A stretch of DNA of 64,000 nucleotides from Tubulanus polymorphus (taxonomy: Eukaryota > Nemertea > Palaeonemertea > Tubulaniformes > Tubulanidae), in the NCBI RefSeq assembly GCF_964204645.1, contig NC_134032.1:7125175-7189174 (forward strand). The letters run 5' to 3'. Below, in pieces: positions 37,544 to 45,980 of the stretch. Made by a program: the position numbers and the translations under genes. The notes beneath the pieces are model-generated. The model saw only the letters and a list, made by a program, of their open reading frames with translations, ran no database searches and was not told the DNA's origin. The first letter of the stretch is position 1. The number at the start of each line of letters is the position of its first letter.

Positions 37544-38367
37544 TGGCCATAAGGTAATGTTTTTATACCATCATCTAAAATATGCCTTTTATCATCAAAT
37601 GGATTTAAACTAGTTTTTTCAATTTCATTTATATACATTTCATGATTTTCTGATCTTAAACAATTCATTTTGTGTTTCATTACAATTGATTTATATAAAC
37701 ACTTTATATAATCTTGAAATTCTATATGTTTATCAACCACATGTTTTGTTATTCCTTTTAACTTTTTAGCTTCATGATCTTTAGTTTTATATGAATACAT
37801 TTTACTTCTTATCCCAACAAATTCAATCATTTCATCACCTCCTAATTCATCTTTAAATTTACCAGGAATCTTTTTATTATCATTGCTAAATAGTTCATGA
37901 TCTTTAGGATAATTGCTAAAATCAAAATGATGTTTTAATGTTTTTAAGTCTTTTGTTATGTCATTTGTCTTGATTTTTAGTATGTAGGCATCCGTATTGA
38001 CCGCTATTAATGGAAATCCACAGTTAAATGTACCATCTTCAGTTGATAAATCATAAACATAATCTGTTGGGTTATATATTTCAAATAAATCTTTAACTTC
38101 TTCTGTTAACTCATTTTCTACATGGCTTAAATTAAAGCAATTTGGTTTAGATTTAATCAATCCAATATTCATATTAAATCCTAATGAACAACATAATATA
38201 TTCAATCCCGATATAGCAACTTTTCCTTTTTGAGCTAAAGATATTGTTTTGCGGTTTTTGAAACTTTTTGAACCATCTGCAGCATAGAATCCAATGAAGA
38301 ACCATTTTCTTAAATTATTTTTTGCATTTAATACATAATCTGGAAAAAAAAAATCTAATGCAACCAA
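37540..38367 (-). pseudogene. polB: 3' part of DNA polymerase B with a C-terminal intein remnant
   Basis: The frame begins at a T run (about 38340) where a deletion or shift joins it to the exonuclease part. Residues about 9-35 (FPDYVLNAKNN...FFIGFYAADGSKS) match the LAGLIDADG block of intein endonucleases. Residues 103-117 (YVYDLSTEDGTFNCG) match intein block F, and LIAVN at 120-124 matches block G. The next residues TDAYILKI start the C-extein: the TDS of polymerase motif C (DTDS). Then DFSNYPKDH, GKFKDELGG and EFVGIRSKMYS follow, as in Polinton polymerases. The intein N-terminal part and the palm motifs A and B are missing. Confidence 0.85.
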
Positions 38368-40141
38368 ATTGAAATGAAATATAATTTTCAGATGTTTTAG
38401 CTAATAGTTTAAAATCATATTTTCTTACATTTGCTTCATTCATAGCATTATATTCTTCTATTTCTTGATTAATTGCACCCAATTTTCCCGATAATTGTTT
38501 TATAAATAGATGGGTATCATATCCTGATAAATTATGAAATAATATTGGTACGAAATTTACTTTTATAGCTTGTAAATTGCAATCTTCATGAGCAGCTCCA
38601 CGATATTTTGAATTTAAATGATCATGATCTCTAACTCTTTTATCAAATGAATAAAAACGTTTTTCACAATAACAACAATGAGTTGTATAATTAAAATCAA
38701 TTTCATCTTCTTTTGTCATAACTATTCTTTTATTTTTGTTTAATAATTTTGTAAAATCACTTTCTAATTCAATCATTTTATCACAAAAATCATTAACTAC
38801 ATTTTCACCTCTAAAAGAAATATATTGACTTTCATATAATTCAGGATAATTTGATTTGATGTAAATTCCATAAGCAGCAGCTCTTTGATGAACTTTTTTA
38901 ATTGTATTTATAATTGGTGGGTCTTGTATTGTGTCTTCATTTAATTCATTTCCTTTATCCATTGATTTTAATAATTGTTTTTTGTTATATATTTCTTTTC
39001 TATCTTGATTAGTTAATTCTTTATTCAACGATTCAAAATCCCCATAAATTACAAATGGAACAATATTTTTAAATTTATGATTAGTAAATTTCAATTTATA
39101 ATCTTTTTCTGTTGGCATTATTAATTTGCAAAAATCTTTATTATCACATAATTCTTTATGTTTTAATAATGTATTCTCTGTCATAAATTTAGATAAACAT
39201 TTTCTACATAGATAAATTTTATTATGATGATCACTTTCTGTTCTAAAGAATAAATCAATTTGTTTTAACCACATATAATGTTCATTTTCATCTTTTTTGT
39301 AATATAACAAATCTATAGCATTTTCATCATCATAATATTCTGTTAAATATAAAGCTTCCAATGTATAATCTTTAATATTTTCACCTTTTGTCTTTGGTAA
39401 TTGCATTAATTCGAATACATTTATTTTTAAATTATTAATTTTTTCTATTTTGGGTATCATTTTTATAGTTACTGGATATTGATCAATTTTATATAATGTT
39501 TCATATTTCCGGTAATCTGTTATTCTATAAACATGTTCTTCTGTTGGATGTAAGCAACTAATAATTGACCATAGAAAACATTTATTATCTTCATTTTGAA
39601 TATTTATTACTGCTTTTGTTATAAATGGTAATTTGATATAACTTGATGCTTTCATATCTTTTTCTGTTATAAAGTTTGAATCATTTTTAAACATTTTATT
39701 ACTTTTTGATGTTTTATTTCTTTTTGTATTATAAACATTTAAATCTAAATATATAATTTCATTCAATGTTAAGCCAGAACCCTCAAAATATCTTTCTTCA
39801 ATATGACGTTTAAATTCATTTAATATTTTTTCTAACTTCTCTTTTATTTGCGTTTTTGAAATTATTTCTTCAGAGTGTGTTTGAATATTATAATCCATTT
39901 TTTCTTCTGACTTTATAAAACATACTTTCCCAGAGATACTAATTTTTGGATATTCAACATCTGTTATCAAATCTAGTATTTTTTCTATTATTTCATTAAA
40001 TTTACTATAATCTTCTATTGTTATACCTTTAAAAAATCTAAATATAATAGCTGCAGGACCAATTTTACTATGTAATGTTTCTAAAATTTCAATTGTATCT
40101 TTTATTTCTAGTGAATCAATATAATTTCTAACATTTTCCAT
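38315..40141 (-). pseudogene. polB: DNA polymerase B, N-terminal and exonuclease part
   Basis: 608 codons. Typical Polinton landmarks: NIQNEDNKCFLWSIISCLHP at about 180-199, Exo I YGDFES at 366-371, a Cys/His cluster CCYCEKRF plus DHDHLNSKYRGAAHEDCNL at 489-522, and Exo II HNLSGYDTHLF at 536-546. The end (YISFQFGCIRF) is the normal Exo III-adjacent region, after which a 10-T run shifts the frame. Protein-primed replication is expected for the family. The polymerase domain that should follow is deleted, so the gene cannot be active as it stands. Confidence 0.93.
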
Positions 40142-40221
40142 GTAAGGTTTATTTGAAATGGATTTTGTTTTTGAAGTTGATTCTTTTACTTGTTGAGGTT
40201 TATTATCAAAATATTCTAATC

Positions 40222-40525
40222 CTAAAACATTTTATTTAAATTTTTATAATGTTTTTGTGATTCGAGATGTCTATTATAATTCCTTTTTACTATAAATTCG
40301 TTACAAACTTCACATTTTATTTCATCCACATTCATATTTTCTAATCGTTCTTTTCTTTCATTAGAATTTTCTGGAGTTTCAAAATCTATTACATTTTTTA
40401 TATGATTTGCAGTTTTTTCATGTCGTGTTTTATGAGATGTATCGATGTATTTTTTCAATATTGGCAATAATATTGATTTTTATTGACATTATTGTTTTCT
40501 GGCTGGTGTTCATTCTCCCCCATTT
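40222..40525 (-). pseudogene. N-terminal zinc-finger part of the polymerase gene, frameshifted
   Basis: ATG at 40525 directly follows the promoter element in the right terminal repeat (TAATTTTTTTTCCTTATAA). After 22 codons the frame stops inside a C-x2-C finger; a one-base loss near 40458 accounts for the break. The other frame continues to 40222 with a second finger (CEVCNEFI...HLESQKH). From the stop at 40222, a third frame is open into the polymerase ATG at 40141. So the polymerase frame seems to have begun in the terminal repeat, with fingers at its N-terminus, and carries at least two frameshifts before the exonuclease. Confidence 0.7.
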
Positions 40526-40639
40526 ATAAGGAAAAAAAATTACTTGTGGTGATGAGTAGGAAAAAAAAAATTACTTGTGGTGATGAGTGGTGTCTCGCCC
40601 TCTCGCCCTCTGGCCTGAAAGCCTACTTTCCTAATTACT
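40523..40639. repeat. Polinton right terminal inverted repeat
   Basis: Complement of 26082-26199; ends CTAATTACT at 40639, followed by the target duplication AAACTG. Contains the duplicated TTACTTGTGGTGATGAGT unit and the promoter for the polymerase gene. Confidence 0.97.
40526..40548 (-). promoter_or_regulatory. Late-promoter-like element inside the right TIR
   Basis: Minus-strand AAGTAATTTTTTTTCCTTAT then AAATG; nearly identical to the left-end element at 26174-26196. Confidence 0.55.
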
Positions 40640-40787
40640 AAACTGTAGCCTCTACTCCCCGGGTACTAGTAGCAGGGGTATTAGGATGAGTGAAATCAGT
40701 TTCATCCGCAACATCATCTACATCGCCGTCGTCACTATTGTCATTCATCTCTCTGTCTGCAACATCCATCTCTTGATTTCTTGAATC
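40640..40787 (-). CDS. MADF gene of the Harbinger, 5' part of exon 3
   Basis: Acceptor CAG at 40788-40790. Encodes DSRNQEMDVADREMNDNS, then an Asp-rich part and THPNTPATSTRG, and breaks at the Polinton insertion (40640). Joins exon 2 in phase 0 and continues at 26075. It lies in the last intron of the oppositely oriented transposase gene. Confidence 0.8.
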
Positions 40788-40819
40788 CTGTTAATAGAAA
40801 AAATAATTTTGTTTTTCAG

Positions 40820-41623
40820 AGGCCTAATACTAGAGAAGAATGGACTGAGATTGCGAAGAAATTTCAAGATAAATGGAATTATCCATTCTGTGTTGGAGCT
40901 CTTGACGGAAAGCACATAAGTATAAGGCAGCCTGACAACAGTGGATCTTCATACTATAACTACAAACACTTTTTCAGCGTAATCTTATTAGCACTAGTGG
41001 ATGCGGATTACAGATTTATCTATGTTGATGTTGGGGCTGCAGGACGATGTGGTGATGCTGGGGTGTTTAATCAGTCAAGTTTGAAGGCGGCAATGGACAC
41101 AAACAACATAAATTTTCCAGAGCCTGGCTGTTTCCCGAGCGGTGAAGAATGTCACCATCACATTATCGGTGACGATGCGTTCCCCCTACGAAAGGATCTG
41201 ATGAAACCGTTTCCACATCGAAACTTGATGGATGATATCAAAATTTTCAACTACCGATTATCACGTGCACGACGTGTAGTTGAGAATGCGTTCGGCATTC
41301 TAGCCAACAGATTTAGGGTATTTCTGACTACCATTGCCGTGGAACCTGATTGTGTAGATTTCATAATACTAGCTGCCTGCGTTCTACATAACTTTTTAAT
41401 CGACGAAGAGTCAACAAATTATGCGTCTTCTAATTTTGTTGACCGCGAGGACAACGCCCACAATTTAGTTCAGGGTAACTGGCGATTGGATACTGGACTT
41501 CAGCCCCTGGCAACAACTCACAGTCGAAATGCCCGCCAGGAAGCTAAAGACCAAAGAGAAGCTATAAAAACCTATCTTAATTCTGCTGGAGCAGTACCAT
41601 GGCAAAATGATATGATTCGCTAG
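40820..41623 (+). CDS. Harbinger transposase, exon 3 (DDE catalytic domain)
   Basis: Acceptor TTTTTCAG at 40812-40819; starts RPNTREEWTEIAKKF in phase 0. Catalytic domain DDE_Tnp_4: FCVGALDGKHISIRQP (first D), FIYVDVGAAGRCGDAGVF (second D region), HIIGDDAFPLRKDLMKPFP and FNYRLSRARRVVENAFGILA (E). Open to the stop TAG. All three exons are open, so the transposase itself is not obviously broken. Confidence 0.93.
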   Translation, partial: RPNTREEWTEIAKKFQDKWNYPFCVGALDGKHISIRQPDNSGSSYYNYKHFFSVILLALVDADYRFIYVDVGAAGRCGDAGVFNQSSLKAAMDTNNINFPEPGCFPSGEECHHHIIGDDAFPLRKDLMKPFPHRNLMDDIKIFNYRLSRARRVVENAFGILANRFRVFLTTIAVEPDCVDFIILAACVLHNFLIDEESTNYASSNFVDREDNAHNLVQGNWRLDTGLQPLATTHSRNARQEAKDQREAIKTYLNSAGAVPWQNDMIR

Positions 41624-41838
41624 TAAAAAAGTAGCATAGCTTATCTTAAATGTATTTAGAAATATCAATATAATCAAACCTGTACATATGCAATATATAT
41701 GCTATTTTCTAACAGTTATTAATCTCATATTTCAAACAATTAATCATTAATCGTACGGTATTATGCATAACGAGATAATATGTACCGATACATAAAATAA
41801 ACTGAAATTATCTTACTTGTTTTGTTCGCAATACTTAC

Positions 41839-42014
41839 ATCAAGGCTGGACAATGTTCCCCGCACAGTAATGAAAGGCTTTAAGAACTGCATCTTGTCAG
41901 CTACCCAAACATCCTTTTTTGAGGGGGTTTTTCTTCTGCTGCCTGACGGCGGTGCATTCTGAGTTTTCGTGTACTGAGTTCTCAGGCTAGTCATTCTAGT
42001 CTTGATTTTATTTA
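41839..42014 (-). CDS. MADF gene of the Harbinger, exon 2
   Basis: Acceptor CAG at 42015-42017, donor GTAAGT at 41833-41838. Encodes VNKIKTRMTSLRTQYTKT, completing the MADF helix-turn-helix, and then a basic region and the segment DKMQFLKPF. Joins exon 1 with split codon G/TA. Confidence 0.85.
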
Positions 42015-42246
42015 CTGAAAATGAATAGCATAGTTTATTTGCAGATACTTCTAAATGTCTAAAAGTGGTTAGGCCTCATTCTTGAGTCATTTTAATTCCA
42101 TACAAATTCCGGGTTTTCCCACTTATAGTTCTTCCTTGAAATTTGCCTCAACGATTATACAACGAGCAATCTGATTGGTGCCGCCAGTTTTCGTTCGGAA
42201 AGCTGCGCATGTACCTGCGCACCCGGTCTACTGATGCAGGGGTTCG

Positions 42247-42290
42247 TGCGTGGCTGAGTGTAGCGATGCCATCAGGTTCGAGTCCCTGCA
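42247..42290 (+). other. tRNA-like A/B box (possible SINE head)
   Basis: GTGGCTGAGTGTAG resembles a pol III A box and GGTTCGAGTCCC (about 42274-42285) a B box. The spacing is shorter than in a tRNA and the rest does not fold. Weak. Confidence 0.25.
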
Positions 42291-42432
42291 GAGGGAGGAT
42301 GTTTAAACCGGACCCTCTAGCTAGATACTAACCCAGGGATTTTGCTCTGCATTTTATAAATTCAACCGTCGGCGTCAGTCAATAAACGTACATTGAATTG
42401 AATTTGTATCGGTTTGGTTAAAAAAGAATTAC

Positions 42433-42586
42433 CTGGTATGCCTATGGCAGTAGATATGGAGTCGAGGGCAGCTACTCTGGCTTCGCGCTTACTGTATTCT
42501 GGTGAGGTATGATCATAAAGGCAAGGATAAGCCTCCCAAAAAACAATCAAATCCAGCTCGCGTTGCTCTGTCCACGCTTCAGCCAT
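42433..42586 (-). CDS. MADF gene of the Harbinger, exon 1
   Basis: ATG at 42586, donor GTAATT after 42433. Encodes MAEAWTEQRELDLIVFWEAY, then PCLYDHTSPEYSKREARVAA and LDSISTAIGIP: the start of a MADF (Myb/SANT-like) domain. With exons 2 and 3 it forms the accessory DNA-binding protein of the Harbinger transposon. Confidence 0.9.
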
Positions 42587-42966
42587 TTTGAATTTTCGTT
42601 ACCCCCTACTTCAAACCGTGCGGAACAAAATTCAAATTCAAATTCAAATGGCCGACCGGTTCCGCACGGCTCCGGTCGGTTAGGAGCCGCCATTTTGAGC
42701 ATTATGTGACTGCTTCATCCTTAATTCTGATTGGCTACTAAAATTTTTCGTTCAGAACATCGGCAGCGTAGCCCGCAGACCTTTACGATTTTTATCGCAC
42801 GGAAAAATCGCATGCGAAAATATCAAACACGTTTGGTTTGTTGCGATGAAGCGATGATGCGATGAAATCGGCTCCAGCGGCCATAGCACACCTTTACGAT
42901 GATGCGATAAAACGATGCGATGAAGCGATCATACGATCAATCGCAAAGGTGTGCGCCGGGCTTTAC
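42587..42966. repeat. Right terminal region of the Harbinger
   Basis: From about 42775: dense direct and inverted copies of GATGCGATGAAGCGAT- and CGATTTTTATCGC-like motifs, ending CAAAGGTGTGCGCCGGGCTT then TA. The left end (22858-22945) holds the mirror arrangement. Subterminal motif repeats like these are transposase-binding sites in related elements. Confidence 0.75.
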
Positions 42967-43270
42967 TAGCGCGCGCCCATTTGTTACCCCTGTGAACGGT
43001 TATTCTTGGCCTAATTTGGCACCCGTGTGATATAATTGTACTTAATATAATTTTTTTTCAAATTTTGTTTAAAGATTGAAAAACAGTTCTCCACTAATAT
43101 GATACCGTACAAGGCTTAGAAGAAGAATTGTTGGAAGTAAAGGTCAGTGTCACCAAATCTTACTACAAATTTGCCAAACTACCGGGTACAAAAAGTATCC
43201 CATTTCATAGTCCTGTCCTGACCATGTCCTGATCTGAAATCTATGTATATTTTTGATAGAACTGTAAGGA
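42967..43270. other. No gene seen
   Basis: About 300 bp to the right of the Harbinger. CACCCGTGTGATAT near 43021 mirrors a segment left of the Harbinger, so an older repeat may have been the target. Confidence 0.35.
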
Positions 43271-43271
43271 C

Positions 43272-43412
43272 TAGCGCACACCCTAGCGAATTTTCATCTG
43301 AGAATCATATCTTCATGGTTTTGTCGGCTCATCACCAAAGTGTGCGCTTTCAATATTGGCCGACGACTTTTTTGTACGATATCTTAAACATCGCGTGGGT
43401 GTGCGCCAGTAA
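43272..43412. repeat. Harbinger-type MITE, about 140 bp
   Basis: GCGCACACCCTAGCGA at the left and GCGTGGGTGTGCGCCAG at the right are inverted and share the GCGCACACC end of the autonomous Harbinger nearby. Interior has no coding capacity. Confidence 0.55.
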
Positions 43413-43485
43413 TCAGCAGTGGACTAACGTCGACATAGGCCTAACTAACGGCTTCATTGGTTTTTTTATTTATAGAAGTCTAATA

Positions 43486-45977
43486 AGGAACAAGAGCCCC
43501 AAGGGGCACAATGGCCAGCCTGTCAGATTTGCTTTTTATAAATGATGTAATCTGTGGGTTATATTTATCAATATACACTCCCTGCTCAATATCATTTACA
43601 TAGTAAAATCGTGTGTTAGCACAGACAGCAGGAACGAATGTAATATAGAAATACTAAGTTATTGTATTGTTCAACGCCCCCTGGTGGCCATAACAAAAAA
43701 CCAATGAGCTTGAAACTCACCTCGATCATAGAACATGTCATGAGCTACAACTTTCCAATTGATTATAGTAGTAAAATATGCTTAATTATCAATTATGATG
43801 TGGAAAAACTTTTTTTCCACCTACGAATGAGTACTGATGACCCCAAGATGGCCGCCAAGTGCGTCGTAATTGCCTGGTCAAAAATACCCTCTCGGATATA
43901 AAAGATCCCTTTCCAAAGAATACCCATTACAAATTGCAATGAAACATGGCGCACCATTAGAAAGCTACAGTACTCAGAATTCAGGCCAAAATGGACATTT
44001 TTGGGAACAAAAAAGGTCACAGTACGGCCATCTTGAGTCCGATCGACTCAATTTTTCTCATGCCGATGGGCCCTCGGGGGATACAAATATATACGAATGA
44101 TCAAGGTTATTGATAAAAGTGTCTTCAAAATTTCCCTCGAAAACTTCAAAAATGTGTAAAAAGTGCTGATTTTGGAGAACAACAATGGCTGCCAGTCGGC
44201 CATCTTGAATCTGACAGGGCCAGTTTTTGGCCTGAAGATGTCACAGGGGTTTGGCGATGGGCTTGGATTTTATTTCCGGGTTGTTGATAATCTCGCGAGA
44301 ATGGCGCTAAATATGAACTGCGAATAAATTCAAAATATCACGGAAATACCTTGTGTTTATATTGTTTATTTATCCGCTATAAAGTTTCGATAAACAATTG
44401 GTCGTTAAGAATCATTATCAGACGGTCGCCACGCTACTATATAAAAGAACAAGGGATGAAACGCAGTTCAAGTCGTGCCAGCCAGAAAGTTGGGACAGTC
44501 ACGTGACTTAACGCTTCTTATTTGACTGAATGCTAACCCGAAGCATCTAAGACGGAAACTATGATACGAAAAATATTTGAGAATAACTTACATTCAAATG
44601 CATTTTTTGACTATGAATTGTATATTTCATCATAATTTATTCTGTATAAGTTATTTATTTCATATGAATCATAATCTGACAATTGATATCGGTCTGTGAA
44701 TATGTTAACTTTTCATGTTGAAGTTTTAAATGCGATGACGTCATCAGAATGTCACGTGACTGTCCCAACTTTCTGGCTGAAAATTTAAGTATAGCGGAGG
44801 CCTGGCGTTTCATCCCTTGTTCTTTTATATAGTAGCGTGGCGACCGTCTGATAATGATTCTTAACGACCAATTGTTTATCGAAACTTTATAGCGGATAAA
44901 TAAACAATATAAACACAAGGTATTTCCGTGATATTTTGAATTTATTCGCAGTTCATATTTAGCGCCATTCTCGCGAGATTATCAACAACCCGGAAATAAA
45001 ATCCAAGACAATCGCCAAACCCCTGTGGAAGATGTGTCTAGGGTAGATACACGTATACAAGAGCCCCAAGGGGCACAATGGCCAGCCTGTCAGATTAGCT
45101 TTTTATAAATGATGTAATCTGTGGGTTATTATATTTATCAATATACACTCCCTGCTCAATGTCATTTACATAGTACAATCGTGTGTTAACACAGACAGCA
45201 GGAGCGAATGTAATATAGAAATACTAAGTTATTGTATTGTTCAACGCCCCTGGTGGCCATATACAAAAACCAATGAGCTTGAAACTCACCTCAATCATAG
45301 ACCATGTCATGAGCTACAACTTTCCAATTGATTGTGGTAGCAAAATATGCATAGGTACGAATGTAATATAGAAATACTAAGTTATTGTATTGTTCAACGC
45401 CCCCTGGTGGCCATAAACAAAAACCAATGAGCTTGAAACTCACCTCAATCATAGAACATGTCATGAGCTTCAATTTTCAATTAATTATGGTAGCAAAATA
45501 TGCTTAAGTATCAAAATGATGTGGCAAAACTTTTTTTCCACCTATGAATGAGTACTGATGACCCCAAGATGGCCGCCAATTGCGTCATAATTGACTGGTC
45601 AAAAATACCCTCTCGGATATAAAAGATCCTTTTCCAAAGAATACCCATTACAAATTGCAATGAAAAATGGCACACAATTAGAAAGCTACAGAATTCAGGC
45701 CAAAATTAACATTTTTGGGAACAAAAAAGGTCACAGTACGGCCATCTTGAGTCCGATCGACCCAATTTTTCTCATGCCGATGGGCCCTTGGGGGATACAA
45801 ATATATACGAATGATCAAGGTTATTGATAAAAGTGTCTTCAAAATTTCCCTCGAAAACTTCTAAAATGTGTAAAAAGTGCTGATTTTGGCGAACAACAAT
45901 GGCTGCCAGTCGGCCATCTTGAATCTGACAGGGCCAGTTTTTGGCCTGAAGATGTGTCTAGGGTAGATACACGTATA
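43486..45977. repeat. Tandem pair of a 0.75-0.9 kb repeat
   Basis: Unit 1 starts CAAGAGCCCCAAGGGGCACA near 43488 and ends GTCTAGGGTAGATACACGTA near 45054, interrupted by the hAT-like element at 44242-45027. Unit 2 (45055-45977) has the same ends and no insertion, but contains an internal duplication of about 165 bp (45200-45360 region against 45360-45470). Long frames in the units are not conserved between them. Confidence 0.85.
44242..45027. mobile_element. hAT-like foldback transposon, 786 bp
   Basis: Arms 44242-44520 and about 44740-45027 are inverted copies of each other, beginning CACAGGGGTTTGGCGAT. The 8-bp duplication GAAGATGT (44234-44241 and 45028-45035) flanks it, as for hAT elements. 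Unit 2 of the host repeat shows the same site with a single GAAGATGT (about 45949), the empty site. No transposase inside, so non-autonomous. Confidence 0.92.
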
Positions 45978-45980
45978 AAC

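Larger units (their letters stand above)
26082..40639. mobile_element. Polinton/Maverick element, 14,558 bp, with complete ends
   Basis: Both ends begin AGTAATTAGGAAAGTAGGC, with an inverted repeat of about 116 bp. The 6-bp target duplication AAACTG is perfect (26076-26081 and 40640-40645). AG start and 6-bp duplication are Polinton hallmarks. Gene set: ATPase, integrase, major and minor capsid proteins, polymerase B, plus accessory genes. Base composition is far more AT-rich than the surrounding Harbinger. Inserted in a coding exon of the Harbinger MADF gene. No Ulp1-type protease gene was recognised. Confidence 0.97.
22858..42966 (+). mobile_element. PIF/Harbinger DNA transposon, about 5.55 kb, split by a Polinton
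   Basis: Terminal inverted repeats: TAAAGCTGGGCGCACACCTT at the left; the complement of the right end reads TAAAGCCCGGCGCACACCTT. Inside each end the motif CGATGATACGATG-like repeats several times. A transposase on plus (22976-23339, 25365-25480, 40820-41623) and a MADF gene on minus (42586-42433, 42014-41839, 40787 to 25645) are the two genes of the family. The Polinton at 26082-40639 interrupts it. I could not fix a 3-bp target duplication. Confidence 0.9.

Noticed and set aside
26082-40639. Reading the element as a free virus contaminant in the assembly
   Set aside because: Perfect AAACTG duplication and continuity of the Harbinger MADF frame on both sides show a chromosomal insertion.
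22858-42966. Exact 3-bp TWA target duplication for the Harbinger
   Set aside because: TAA lies at the left end and TTA at the right, so on one strand they are not the same triplet. They may be part of the terminal repeat. Not claimed.
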